From assembly GCA_900541285.1 (NCBI GenBank), contig UQJA01000004.1:1-39986 (forward strand): 39,986 bases of DNA. Reading direction: 5' to 3'. Shown here piece by piece: positions 31,463 through 39,985 of this stretch. The notes under the pieces were generated by a model. That model saw nothing but the letters and a program-made list of their open reading frames with translations. It was not told the origin of the DNA and searched no databases. The stretch is from an uncultured Collinsella sp. Lineage in GTDB: Bacteria > Actinomycetota > Coriobacteriia > Coriobacteriales > Coriobacteriaceae. The translations under genes and the position numbers were made by a program. Each line of letters starts with the position of its first letter. Positions within the stretch are counted from its first letter, which is position 1.

Positions 31463-31504
31463 GGTGCATTGGGGTGGTGCAAAGTAACCTGACCCCCTCG
31501 CACC
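31463..31504. repeat. Short dispersed hairpin repeat, copy 2
   Basis: GGTGC (31463-31467) pairs with GCACC (31500-31504) and GGGGT (31471-31475) with ACCCC (31492-31496). It holds GGTGCAAAGTAACCTG (31476-31491) on the + strand, matching copy 1 at 30258-30280 in the opposite orientation except for one base in this core. Confidence 0.7.
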
Positions 31505-31540
31505 AAAAAGGCGCCCGGACCGTGTGGCCCGGACGCCTTT
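31505..31540 (-). terminator. Terminator of the lactate dehydrogenase gene
   Basis: AAAGGCG (31507-31513) pairs with CGCCTTT (31534-31540), and inner CCGG segments pair after one mismatch. On the - strand it is followed by T residues (TTTTTGG). It lies 31 bases after the ldh stop. Confidence 0.85.
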
Positions 31541-31571
31541 CATTGTAGCCTGTTGCCCAAAAGAGCTTGAT

Positions 31572-32522
31572 TTAGCAGGAGAAGTCGACGCTGTCGATGA
31601 TGTCCTTGAGGGCCTTTGCGGAGGCGGTGAGCTCATGCTGCTCGTCATCGTTCAGCGGCACGGGGACGCGGCAGACAACGCCATCGCGGCCGACGACGGT
31701 CGGCATGGAGATGGCCAGATCGGACAGGCCATACTCGCCCACCATGAGCGAGGAAACGGGCAGAACGGTCTGCTCGTCACGCATAACAGCGGTGCAGATG
31801 CGCTTGACAGCCATGGCGACGCCGTAGTAGGTGGCGTGCTTCTTCTCGATGATGGTGTAGGCGGAGTTCTTGACGTCCTCGGCGATGCGCTTCTCGGCGG
31901 TCTCATGCTCCAGATGACCGTGAAGCTCGCAGAAGGTGTTCAGCGGCACGCCGGCAACCTGAGCGCTGGACCAAGCGACAAACTCGGAGTCGCCGTGCTC
32001 ACCCATGACATAGGCCTGGACATCGCGCGGGTCAACCTCGACGTGAGCACCAAGCATCTGCTGCAGACGGCCAGTGTCGAGCACGGTGCCGGAGCCGATG
32101 ACATGGCCCTCGGGCAGGCCGGACATCTTGATGGCAGCATAGGTCAGAACATCAACCGGGTTGGAGACGATTAGCAGAATGCCGTCGAAGCCGGACTTCT
32201 TAATCTCGGGGATAATGGACTTAAAGATGTTTACGTTCTTGTTGACCAGGTCCAAGCGGGTCTCACCGGGCTTCTGGGCAGCGCCAGCGGTGACGACGAT
32301 CATGGCGGCGTCCGCGACATCGGAATAATCGCCGGCGTAGATCTTCATCGGCTCGGCAAACGTCATGCCGTGCGCGATATCCAGGGCCTCACCCTCGGCA
32401 CGGTTCTTGTCCACGTCGATGAGGACCATCTCGGAGAACAGACCACTCTGCATCAGTGCGAACGCCGAAGACGAACCGACGAAACCGCAGCCGACAATAG
32501 CGACCTTCTTCTCGTTAACCAT
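31572..32522 (-). CDS. ldh: L-lactate dehydrogenase
   Basis: This 316-residue protein has the LDH layout: a Rossmann segment VAIVGCGFVGSSSAFALM, the NAD-site Asp in LIDVDKNRAEGEALD, ETRLDLVNKN with the substrate Arg, NPVDVLTY, and the catalytic His in MGEHGDSEF. It reduces pyruvate to L-lactate to reoxidise NADH in fermentation. Malate specificity is less likely given the substrate-loop sequence (AGAAQKPGETR, with Gln at the specificity position). The ATG at 32522 has GGGAG 7 bases upstream; longer frames upstream are rejected. A hairpin at 32549-32579 lies within its leader, 27 bases before the start. Confidence 0.95.
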   Translation of the reverse strand: MVNEKKVAIVGCGFVGSSSAFALMQSGLFSEMVLIDVDKNRAEGEALDIAHGMTFAEPMKIYAGDYSDVADAAMIVVTAGAAQKPGETRLDLVNKNVNIFKSIIPEIKKSGFDGILLIVSNPVDVLTYAAIKMSGLPEGHVIGSGTVLDTGRLQQMLGAHVEVDPRDVQAYVMGEHGDSEFVAWSSAQVAGVPLNTFCELHGHLEHETAEKRIAEDVKNSAYTIIEKKHATYYGVAMAVKRICTAVMRDEQTVLPVSSLMVGEYGLSDLAISMPTVVGRDGVVCRVPVPLNDDEQHELTASAKALKDIIDSVDFSC

Positions 32523-32548
32523 TAGAAACTCCCATCTCTCTCCACAAA

Positions 32549-32579
32549 CAAGCCGCCCGGGAACGACCCGAGCGGCTTG
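32549..32579 (-). terminator. Hairpin in the leader of ldh
   Basis: CAAGCCGC (32549-32556) pairs with GCGGCTTG (32572-32579) and inner CGGG with CCCG (32558-32561 with 32567-32570). On the - strand it is followed by TTTGTGG, a weak U tract. It may end the aminotransferase transcript, or act as a leader hairpin for ldh. Confidence 0.55.
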
Positions 32580-32723
32580 CCGTAATCCCAATACATCCAA
32601 TCGGGACTTTGATTATGCCCCTATTCGCAGCCAAAAATCGACCGTTTACCGAAATTGTTTGCAGGATTCGTAAAATAACTGTACGAAATCGGTTTCGAGC
32701 TATTGACGAGCCGAAATACCTTT

Positions 32724-33887
32724 CTAATACAGGCCCGCCTCGCGAATGGCCTCGACAGCCAAAGCAATCTGATCGGGCGGCAGGACCAACGCCATGCGCA
32801 CGTGCCCCTCGCCCGAAGGACCAAAGCTCGCGCCCGGCGTCACCACAACGCCGGCCTTCTCCATGAGCTCCTCGCAAAACACCATGGAATCGGTGCGACC
32901 ACCGGGAAGCTTGGCCCACACAAACATAGAGCCATGCGCGTTGGGACGCTCCCAGCCCAGGCCCTCAAGACCGTCGCACAGGGCATCGCGGCGCTCCTGG
33001 TACTTCAGACGTTGCGCCTCGACCTCATCGCGCGGACCGTTCAGGCAGGCGATGGCGGCCTTCTGAATCGGGAAGAACATACCAAAGTCGATCTGGCTGC
33101 GCAGCTTGGCAAAGGCAGAGACCACGTCCTCGCGGCCGACCAAAAAGCCGATGCGGGCACCGGTGACGTTAAACGACTTGGAGAGCGAGAAGAACTCAAC
33201 GCCCACCTCGAGCGCACCGGGATACTGCAAGAAGCTGCCGCCGGGCTCGCCGTCAAACACGATGTCGGAGTACGCGTTATCATGGACGATCAACAGATCA
33301 TGCTCGCGGGCAAAGGCGATAATCTCCTCGTAGACCTCGGGCGTGCCCACCGAGCCGACCGGGTTCGCGGGCAGCGACACGATCATATACTTGGCACGAT
33401 CGGCCACCTCGGGATCGATACCCGCCACATAGGGCAGGTAATTATGCTCGGCAACCAGCGGATAGTATTCGAGCTTGGCATCGGCGATCTTGGCACCCGC
33501 CTCAAAGACCGGGTAGCACGGATCGGGAACCAGAATGGTGTCACCCGAATCGAGCAGAGCCAGGCCCAAATGGCCCACGCCCTCCTGCGTGCCGTTGCAC
33601 GACTGCACCATAGACGGCGTAATGCCCGAAACGCCAAAGCGACGCTCATAGTAATCGCACACGGCTTGCTTGAGTTCGGGCAGATCGCGCAGGGCATACT
33701 TCCACATCTCGGGATCTTGGGCGGCTTGTGTGAGCGCCTCGACCACGTGGTCGTACGGCTTAAAGTCAGGCGTGCCCACGCTCATGTTGTAAATGGTCTT
33801 GCCCTGAGCCTTCAGCGCGAGAAGTTTGTTGTTGAGCGAGGCGAAGACCTCCGCGCCAAAGCGGTCGAGACGCTGCGATGCCTGCAT
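32724..33887 (-). CDS. Class I/II aminotransferase, possible diaminopimelate-pathway enzyme
   Basis: This 387-residue protein is a PLP-dependent fold-type I aminotransferase: MSVGTPDFKP, GTQEGVGHLGLALLDSGDTI, SLPANPVGSVG, HDNAYSDIVFDG, and the PLP lysine in SLSKSFNVTGARIGF; HVRMAL near the end holds the carboxylate-binding Arg. It resembles the broad group annotated as LL-diaminopimelate aminotransferase, DapC or alanine/aspartate aminotransferase. As dapH is present, an N-acetyl-diaminopimelate aminotransferase role is possible but not proved. The ATG at 33887 has AAAGGTGG upstream. A strong terminator ends only 18 bases before this start codon, so expression needs read-through or a very close promoter. 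Confidence 0.87.
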   Translation of the reverse strand: MQASQRLDRFGAEVFASLNNKLLALKAQGKTIYNMSVGTPDFKPYDHVVEALTQAAQDPEMWKYALRDLPELKQAVCDYYERRFGVSGITPSMVQSCNGTQEGVGHLGLALLDSGDTILVPDPCYPVFEAGAKIADAKLEYYPLVAEHNYLPYVAGIDPEVADRAKYMIVSLPANPVGSVGTPEVYEEIIAFAREHDLLIVHDNAYSDIVFDGEPGGSFLQYPGALEVGVEFFSLSKSFNVTGARIGFLVGREDVVSAFAKLRSQIDFGMFFPIQKAAIACLNGPRDEVEAQRLKYQERRDALCDGLEGLGWERPNAHGSMFVWAKLPGGRTDSMVFCEELMEKAGVVVTPGASFGPSGEGHVRMALVLPPDQIALAVEAIREAGLY

Positions 33888-33905
33888 GGTGCCACCTTTC
33901 GATAT

Positions 33906-33937
33906 AAAAAACGCGGCGCTCCGACAAGAGCGCCGCG
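33906..33937 (-). terminator. Strong terminator just upstream of the aminotransferase start
   Basis: A perfect 10 bp stem, CGCGGCGCTC (33912-33921) with GAGCGCCGCG (33928-33937), is followed on the - strand by TTTTTT (33911-33906). The aminotransferase ribosome binding site starts a few bases later. It ends nadE transcription, or acts as an attenuator. Confidence 0.88.
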
Positions 33938-34005
33938 CGATACGGGCCATCAGATTGCAAAAGTGTAACGCTTACAAACCCCGCATTGGTTCAATTTAGC
34001 CAACC

Positions 34006-35985
34006 TTAGTCAATTGCATTGAGCGCGTCGATCTGCGCAAGCCACAGACGCGAGCTGGCGTCACTCGGCATACGCCAATCGCCGCGCGGGCTGAGCGTCA
34101 CCGAGCCCACCTTGGGGCCGTCGGGCAGGCAGCTTCGCTTAAACTGCTGGGCAAAGAAGCGGCGGTAGAACGTACGCAGCCACGTGTGGACGGTCTTGAC
34201 GTCGTAGACGCCCTCGAAGCTCTTGAGCGCCATGCGGTAGATCTTGCCCGGCTCAAAGCCAAAACGCAGCAGGTAGTAGAGGAAGTAGTCGTGCAGCTCG
34301 TACGGGCCCACCAAATCCTCGGTCTTCTGCGCAATCTCGCCGTCGCCCGTGGGCGGCAGAAGCTCGGGGGACACCGGCGTATCGAGGATATCGAGCAAGA
34401 CCTCGGCAATGCGCCCGCCAAAGACATCGGCGGCATAGCGCACCAGATGGCGCACAAGCGTCTTGGGCACGCTCGCGTTGACGGCGTACATGCTCATGTG
34501 GTCGCCGTTATAGGTAGCCCAGCCGAGCGCCAGCTCCGACAGGTCGCCCGTGCCGATGACAAAACCGCCAGCCTGGTTGGCCAGATCCATCAGAATCTGC
34601 GTACGCTCGCGCGCCTGGCTGTTCTCGTAGGTCACGTCCTGCACAGCCGGATCATGCTCGATATCCTTAAAGTGCTGTTCCACGGCCGCGTGAATCGAAA
34701 CCTCACGGAAGCTCACACCCAGGTCGCGGGCAAGCGACTCGGCATTCGACTTGGTGCGATGCGTCGTGCCAAAACCTGGCATGGAGACCGCCGTGATACC
34801 CGTGCGCGGCAGCCCCAGCGCATCGAAGGCACGCACGGTCACAAGCAGTGCCAACGTGGAGTCCAAGCCACCCGAAAGGCCGATGACCGCAGCCTTGGTA
34901 CCTGTGTGGGCGAGGCGGGTCTTGAGGCCAGCAGTCTGCAGACCGAGGATCGTCTCGCAGCGCTCAGCCAGGTCACCATGGTCGGCAGGCACGAAGGGCG
35001 CGCGGGGGAAGACACGGTCGATGTCGAGCGCATCGCGCAGGACAGGATCTTCGGCCAGCACGCCCTCAAACGAAAACTCAACGGTCACGGCCTCCGGCGC
35101 ATCGTCCGAGCGCGTCCATGTCGTCGAGCGACGGCGCTCGGCAACCAACCGGTCAAGATCGACGTCGGCGACGGCCATATCGCAAGTGAGGAGCTTCGTC
35201 GCGGCAAGCTTAGAGCCGTTTTCGTAGACGAGGTTCTCGCCCGCAAAGACCATGTCGGTCGTGGACTCGCCCTCGCTCGCGTCCGCGTAGGCATAGGCGC
35301 AGTACAGGCGCGCGCTCTGGTTGGAGATTAGGCTGCGGCGGTAATCTGCCTTACCGATAATCTCGTCCGAAGCCGACGGATTGAGAATCACCGTCGCACC
35401 GGCAAGCGCCATCTCGGTCGAAGGGGGCGCCGGCACCCACAGATCCTCACAGACCTCAACGCCCAGCACCAGGTCCTCGGCGTCCTCATCACAGCAACGG
35501 TAGACAAGCCCCGAACCCAGCAGGACCGGACCCTGACCGGCAAAATCAACCCACACGGGATCTGCGGGCGCCGGAGCAAACCAACGGCGCTCATAGAACT
35601 CGCCATAGTTGGGCAGATACTTCTTGGCCGTGAGGCCCAAAAGCGCGCCCGCGCAGCACACGGCCGCGCAGTTGTAGATGTTCTCAGCCACCGCAACGGG
35701 AAGACCGACCGTAAAGACGATCGGCAGCTCACGGGTTTCATCGAGGATGTGCACCAGCGCCGCTTCGCAGGCATGCAGCAGCGTGCGGTTATGGAACAGA
35801 TCGGCCGCGGTATAGCCGGTCAGGTTAAGCTCGGGCAGCACCAGCGCGCGAACGCCGCGCTCGGCAGCCTCGCGAACAGCCGCCAGCGCAACCTCGGCAT
35901 TGCCCTCGACATCGGCCACGCGAATCCGCGGCGACGCCGCGGCCACACGCAAAAAGCCATCAGACTGAGAAAGGTGAAGATTCAT
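34006..35985 (-). CDS. nadE: Glutamine-dependent NAD+ synthetase
   Basis: This 659-residue protein has an N-terminal nitrilase-type glutaminase domain (residues 1 to about 290) and a C-terminal NAD synthetase domain. The glutaminase has Glu in ALVLPELNLTGYTAADLF, Lys in KKYLPNYGEFYERRWF and Cys in LGVEVCEDLWVP. The synthetase has the ATP P-loop GLSGGLDSTLAL and the later GTGDLSELALGWATYNGDHM segment. It converts deamido-NAD to NAD using ammonia from glutamine, ATP and Mg. The ATG at 35985 has GGGAG 8 bases upstream. The same strand carries the aminotransferase downstream, separated by a strong terminator. The two-domain form is normal for actinobacteria. Confidence 0.96.
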   Translation of the reverse strand: MNLHLSQSDGFLRVAAASPRIRVADVEGNAEVALAAVREAAERGVRALVLPELNLTGYTAADLFHNRTLLHACEAALVHILDETRELPIVFTVGLPVAVAENIYNCAAVCCAGALLGLTAKKYLPNYGEFYERRWFAPAPADPVWVDFAGQGPVLLGSGLVYRCCDEDAEDLVLGVEVCEDLWVPAPPSTEMALAGATVILNPSASDEIIGKADYRRSLISNQSARLYCAYAYADASEGESTTDMVFAGENLVYENGSKLAATKLLTCDMAVADVDLDRLVAERRRSTTWTRSDDAPEAVTVEFSFEGVLAEDPVLRDALDIDRVFPRAPFVPADHGDLAERCETILGLQTAGLKTRLAHTGTKAAVIGLSGGLDSTLALLVTVRAFDALGLPRTGITAVSMPGFGTTHRTKSNAESLARDLGVSFREVSIHAAVEQHFKDIEHDPAVQDVTYENSQARERTQILMDLANQAGGFVIGTGDLSELALGWATYNGDHMSMYAVNASVPKTLVRHLVRYAADVFGGRIAEVLLDILDTPVSPELLPPTGDGEIAQKTEDLVGPYELHDYFLYYLLRFGFEPGKIYRMALKSFEGVYDVKTVHTWLRTFYRRFFAQQFKRSCLPDGPKVGSVTLSPRGDWRMPSDASSRLWLAQIDALNAID

Positions 35986-36188
35986 AAGAATGCTCCCGTG
36001 CGTAGACGCCATTCAACACAATTAGCAAGCCCTATTGTAGTTCAACCGCCGGGTGCAACCGCATCCCACCAACTTGGTGAGCTATTGATGAGTTGATGGT
36101 ATCTGTTAAATGTCACGTACGATTCACATCTGGTGGGTACCCTGATGGCTACACGAAACGAAGCAGATTTACACCGGGAGGACCCCGT

Positions 36189-37151
36189 ATGACAACCAAG
36201 TACACCGACGCGCCGCGCACGCGCGTCATGACACCGGCCGCGCTCAACAACGGCGTTCACGAAAACCATTCCATCGGACAGACCATGGCCATCGCACCCA
36301 AAAAGGGCCTGTTCGACGACATTTCCATTCCCCAGATCATCGCCGGCGCCGCAGCTGCCGCCACGAGCGTGGCGCTTGCTTCAAAGATCGGCATTGCCGG
36401 CTCGGTGATTGGCGCCGCCGTGAGCTCGGTCATCACCGTTGTGTCTTCGCAGGTCTACCGCCACTTTATCTCTGCCAGCGCCGAAGCCCTCAAAGGTACG
36501 CACGCCGACGTCGACTACCCCGCCGGCGCCTATGAGCCCGTTGAATTTAATGCCGAGGAGCACCTGGGCGGCGCCGCGACCACGCAGGAAATGCGCCAGG
36601 TTGCGGGACGCGCGACCACGGCACGCGTCGCCCCTAACAGCCTGCGCGCCAAAGCCGCGGCAGAGCGCAGCCAGACGCAAAAGAAGGTCATCATCTTCTC
36701 GATCGCCATCGCCATCGTCGCGGTCATCGCCTGCGCCGGCGCCATCCTTATCACCACCGCCGGTGAGGGTCTGGGCGAGCGCCCCGAGCCAATCCTTTCG
36801 TCGCGCACGACCGAGAGCGATGCAAATGGCAACACCCAGTCGCAAGATCAGCAGGCACAGGCGGACGGCACGCAAGACAGTTCTACCTCTACCGATTCGT
36901 CCTCGAACACCCAAAACCAATCGCAGGGCACCGATTCCTCTACGGCCAACAGTGGCACGCCGTCCGGCACGACCGACTCAAGCCAAACGACTGACGGTTC
37001 ACAGCCGAGCACGGGCGGCCAGACAAGCGACACCACTTCAGGAACGGGCACAGCAGACAGCAGCAACACCAACAGCTCGAACAGCTCGAGCGGAACCGCG
37101 TCTGGCACGGCATCTGACAACTCGAGCCAAGGCACGGCATCGGGCAACTAA
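36189..37151 (+). CDS. Membrane protein with long Ser/Thr/Gly-rich tail, unknown function
   Basis: This 320-residue protein has a hydrophilic N-terminus, a first hydrophobic region rich in Ala and Gly (about 45-85, ISIPQIIAGAAAAATSVALA and the Gly/Ala helix after it), a loop, a second strong helix (about 163-187, VIIFSIAIAIVAVIACAGAI), and then a tail of over 115 residues made almost only of Ser, Thr, Gly, Asn, Gln and Asp. The tail is low complexity and probably outside the cell. No family is recognised. The ATG at 36189 has GGGAGG 5 bases upstream. A TTGATG (36085) and TAAATG 16 bases later could be its promoter. Confidence 0.82.
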   Translation: MTTKYTDAPRTRVMTPAALNNGVHENHSIGQTMAIAPKKGLFDDISIPQIIAGAAAAATSVALASKIGIAGSVIGAAVSSVITVVSSQVYRHFISASAEALKGTHADVDYPAGAYEPVEFNAEEHLGGAATTQEMRQVAGRATTARVAPNSLRAKAAAERSQTQKKVIIFSIAIAIVAVIACAGAILITTAGEGLGERPEPILSSRTTESDANGNTQSQDQQAQADGTQDSSTSTDSSSNTQNQSQGTDSSTANSGTPSGTTDSSQTTDGSQPSTGGQTSDTTSGTGTADSSNTNSSNSSSGTASGTASDNSSQGTASGN

Positions 37152-37185
37152 GCACATTTGCCTCTCATAGATAACCGACCTGTAT

Positions 37186-37219
37186 AACGGGCGCGAATCG
37201 ACAACGGTTCGCGCCCGTT
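37186..37219 (+). terminator. Terminator of the Ser/Thr-rich membrane protein gene
   Basis: AACGGGCGCGAA (37186-37197) pairs perfectly with TTCGCGCCCGTT (37208-37219) around ten bases, followed by TTTGCC. It lies 34 bases after the stop. Confidence 0.88.
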
Positions 37220-37290
37220 TGCCTTGGGTGCCGAGGTGGCACGTCCCGTGCGATGGTAAGATGCTTTGGTGTGTAAAGAGGAGATTTGCC

Positions 37291-38592
37291 ATGAGCAAGA
37301 CAATAGTTAGGCCCACGCTTTCGCTGGGCAACCACATCTATCTGTATCGCCTGCTGCGCGACGCGATTGGGTGCGGCAAACAAACGTTTATGACGCAGGT
37401 CAAGGAGGCGCTCGCCGCCGGCGACATGACCGCTTATGACCTGGGCTTCGAGTCCACGCGCGAGCTGCTCGAGGAGCTCAACGACTGCATTAAGCTGACC
37501 GTCTTTAAGGGCGGCCGCCTGTATGCCACCGTCATCGCCAACGATGCCTGGGATGCCGCCCTTGCCAAGGGCGAGGACAAGCCCAAGGCTGCCAAGGGCG
37601 CCAAGCAGTCCTACAAAAAGAAGAAACGCGGCGAGAAGGACCTCAAGGCCGTGCGTCCCAAGCACGTTAAACGTCCCAAGCCAGAAACCATGGTTGAAGC
37701 CGCGCCGGAACCCGAGCCCGAGGCAGAGATCGAAGTCGCTATTGAGGTAACAGCAGAAACCGAAATCGCCGCCACGACCGATTCCGAAGTCATATCCGAG
37801 CAGGACGCCACTGCGGAGCTCAACGAGGCTCCCAAGCCGACAACCGAAGAAGCCGCTGACCAACCCGAGACGCCTGCGTTCCAAAACAGCGATGTCTTTG
37901 ACAACGAGGCCGAGGACGATCAGTCCGACGAGCCCGCCGATCAAGGCGTTACCGAGTCGGCGCCGGAGCCCGAGACGCCGCAGCCCGCCATCTCGCTCAC
38001 GGTCGTCTATGACCCCGAAAACGCCAACGCCGGCATCACCACCATGGCTTCCACGCCGGTCGAGACAAAGCCGAGCATCGAGAACGAGAACGCAACGCAG
38101 GTTGAGATTGAAACTGCAGCTGCAGACGCGCCCGTCACCGTGAAGCCCGCAGATTCCACAATCAAGCCGGAAGCGACGCCGGAGCCCGCACCCGTCATCG
38201 AATCCGTGCCCACCTCTGCTTGCGACCAAATTCCCGCACCGGCACCGGCTCCGGCACCCGCAGCGGCCCCAACCCCCGCACCTGCAGCGCCCGCCATCCC
38301 CGAGGACTTCCCCGTCGATTTCGCAACCGAGGTCTTCTGCCCCGGCCCGCTTCTGCACCAGTTGTCGACCTATCTCCCCTACGGCGCCGATACCCTCGGC
38401 ATCGTCGGCGAGTACTACTGGATCGCCCGCGAGCGCGGTACCATCGAGGCCGCGCGAAACCGCGCAAGCTTCCCCCTGCGCTACACGCAGGCCGGCGAGC
38501 GCCGCGAGGTTACCGTGCGCATCCGCCGCAACACCACCGGTGGCCTCGGATCCACCTGGGCCATCGATAAAGTCGAAGAACCCGAGCAGTAA
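37291..38592 (+). CDS. Protein of unknown function with LOTUS-like N-terminus and disordered middle
   Basis: This 433-residue protein has three parts. Residues 1 to about 95 form a compact domain with DLGFESTRELLEELNDCIKL and FKGGRLYATVI; this looks a little like a winged helix of the OST-HTH/LOTUS type, but I am not sure. A basic stretch (about 108-138, KQSYKKKKRGEKD) follows, as if to bind nucleic acid. Residues 140-345 are Pro-, Glu- and Ala-rich and low complexity. The last 90 residues form another domain (CPGPLLHQLSTYLPYG, then REVTVRIRRNTTGG and STWAIDKVEE). The ATG at 37291 has GAGGAG upstream. A strong terminator ends the unit. No function can be assigned. Confidence 0.82.
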   Translation: MSKTIVRPTLSLGNHIYLYRLLRDAIGCGKQTFMTQVKEALAAGDMTAYDLGFESTRELLEELNDCIKLTVFKGGRLYATVIANDAWDAALAKGEDKPKAAKGAKQSYKKKKRGEKDLKAVRPKHVKRPKPETMVEAAPEPEPEAEIEVAIEVTAETEIAATTDSEVISEQDATAELNEAPKPTTEEAADQPETPAFQNSDVFDNEAEDDQSDEPADQGVTESAPEPETPQPAISLTVVYDPENANAGITTMASTPVETKPSIENENATQVEIETAAADAPVTVKPADSTIKPEATPEPAPVIESVPTSACDQIPAPAPAPAPAAAPTPAPAAPAIPEDFPVDFATEVFCPGPLLHQLSTYLPYGADTLGIVGEYYWIARERGTIEAARNRASFPLRYTQAGERREVTVRIRRNTTGGLGSTWAIDKVEEPEQ

Positions 38593-38596
38593 CGAC

Positions 38597-38638
38597 AAAC
38601 GGCTCAAATCCAAATCAGGATTTGAGCCGTTTTTATTT
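38597..38638 (+). terminator. Strong terminator of the unknown-function gene
   Basis: A perfect 15 bp stem (38597-38611 with 38618-38632) with a 6-base loop is followed by TTATTTG. It starts 5 bases after the stop. Confidence 0.95.
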
Positions 38639-38647
38639 GTTGATGTT

Positions 38648-38803
38648 GCGTAACCAACAGCGAGCGGACCGCAAGTGCGCCAGGTTGCCGTGAAAGAGGA
38701 GCGACGCGTACTTCGGTACGCGAGCGACGGCTTGAACGGCAAGATGGGGTGCTTGCGACCCGCGCAGCGTCGAGCAGTTACGCGGTTTGGAAAACCGCGT
38801 AAC
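38648..38803. repeat. Structured intergenic element with nested hairpins
   Basis: CGCGTAC (38705-38711) pairs with GTACGCG (38716-38722) with a TTCG loop; TTGCCGT (38685-38691) pairs with ACGGCAA (38736-38742) around it; and GTTACGCGGTTT (38777-38788) pairs with AAACCGCGTAAC (38792-38803). Together these form a compact folded region in the gap before ettA. The last hairpin is close to one at 29040-29061 after dapH. It looks like a dispersed REP-like element, and the last hairpin may also act as the ettA terminator. I see no gene. Confidence 0.75.
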
Positions 38804-38806
38804 GAT

Positions 38807-39985
38807 CTAGTCGCGCGTCAGCTTACGGTGAATACGATGCGGCTGGGCTGCGTCCTCACCCAGGCGCTCGATACGGTTGGCCTGATAGGCCTCAAAGTTG
38901 CCCTCGAACCAATACCAGTTGCCCGGATTCTCGTCGGTGCCCTCCCACGCCAGAATGTGCGTGGCGACGCGGTCCAGGAACATACGATCGTGGCTAATGA
39001 CCACCGAGCAGCCCGGGAACTCGAGCAGCGCCGCCTCGAGCGAGGACAGTGTCTCGACGTCGAGGTCGTTCGTGGGCTCGTCGAGGAGCAGCAGGTTGCC
39101 GCCCTGCTTGAGCGTGAGCGCCAAGTTCAGACGGTTGCGCTCGCCACCGGAGAGTACGCCGGCGCGCTTCTGCTGGTCCTGGCCCTTAAAGCCAAAGCTC
39201 GCCACGTACGCGCGACTCGGAACCTCGGTCTCGCCGACCATCATGTGGTCCAGGCCGTCCGAGACGACCTCCCATAGGTTCTTATCGGGGTCGATGCCGG
39301 AACGGTTCTGGTCGACGTAAGAAATCTTGACGGTCTCGCCCACCTCGAGCTCGCCCGAAGTCAGCGGCTCCAAACCCACGATGGTCTTGAACAGCGTGGT
39401 CTTGCCCACACCGTTGGGACCGATGACGCCCACGATGCCGTTGCGCGGCAGGGTGAACGAAAGGTCATCGATGAGCACGCGGCCATCGAACTCCTTGTGC
39501 AGATGATGGGCCTCGAGCACCTTGTTGCCCAAACGCGGGCCCACAGGGATGCGGATGTCGGTCCAGTCGAGCTTCTGGCTTGCGCGGGCCTCGGCCTCCA
39601 TCTCCTCGTAGCGAGCCAGACGGGCCTTGTTCTTTGCCTGGCGAGCCTTGGGCGAGCTGCGCACCCACTCGAGCTCGGCCTCCATGCGCTTGGCGAGCTT
39701 GGCGTCACGATTGCCCTGTGCCTCGATACGCGCGGCCTTGGTCTCCAGATACGTGGAGTAGTTGCCCTTGTAGGGATAAAGGTGACCGCGGTCGACCTCG
39801 CAGATCCACTCGGCAACGTTATCCAGGAAGTAGCGATCGTGCGTGACGGCAAGCACCGCGCCCTGGTAGTTGTGCAGGAAGTGCTCGAGCCACAGGATCG
39901 ACTCGGCGTCCAGGTGGTTCGTGGGCTCGTCGAGCAGCAGCAGGTCGGGGGACTCGAGAAGCCGCTTTGACAGGGCTATGATCGC
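38807..39985 (-). CDS. ettA: Energy-dependent translational throttle protein EttA (C-terminal part)
   Basis: The frame runs off the right edge of the window; 392 C-terminal residues are visible. It is an ABC-F ATPase that binds the ribosomal E site and gates translation by energy status. The visible part has the first LLLLDEPTNHLD (Walker B), ITHD-like AVTHDRYFLDN, the linker with the PtIM region (GNYSTYLETKAARIEAQ, RSSPKARQAKNKARLARYE), then the second ABC domain: Walker A GPNGVGKTT, GGLD-type arm segment, LSGGERNRLNLAL, LLLLDEPTNDLD and SHDRMFLDRVATHIL. The match to EttA is close along the whole length, including the ending. The N-terminal Walker A region lies outside the window. Confidence 0.94.
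   Translation of the reverse strand, partial: AIIALSKRLLESPDLLLLDEPTNHLDAESILWLEHFLHNYQGAVLAVTHDRYFLDNVAEWICEVDRGHLYPYKGNYSTYLETKAARIEAQGNRDAKLAKRMEAELEWVRSSPKARQAKNKARLARYEEMEAEARASQKLDWTDIRIPVGPRLGNKVLEAHHLHKEFDGRVLIDDLSFTLPRNGIVGVIGPNGVGKTTLFKTIVGLEPLTSGELEVGETVKISYVDQNRSGIDPDKNLWEVVSDGLDHMMVGETEVPSRAYVASFGFKGQDQQKRAGVLSGGERNRLNLALTLKQGGNLLLLDEPTNDLDVETLSSLEAALLEFPGCSVVISHDRMFLDRVATHILAWEGTDENPGNWYWFEGNFEAYQANRIERLGEDAAQPHRIHRKLTRD

Noticed and set aside
32684..32697. Palindrome CGAAATCGGTTTCG between the aminotransferase and ldh as a Rex site
   Set aside because: It does not match the Rex pattern (TTGTGA-like arms) and no regulator is nearby.
36830..37148. Ser/Thr/Gly-rich tail as tandem repeats or a CRISPR-like array
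   Set aside because: There is no regular repeat unit or spacer; it is simple low-complexity coding sequence.
38230..38300. Pro-Ala repeats as a DNA repeat element
   Set aside because: The repeat is in frame with the coding sequence and is a short disordered linker.
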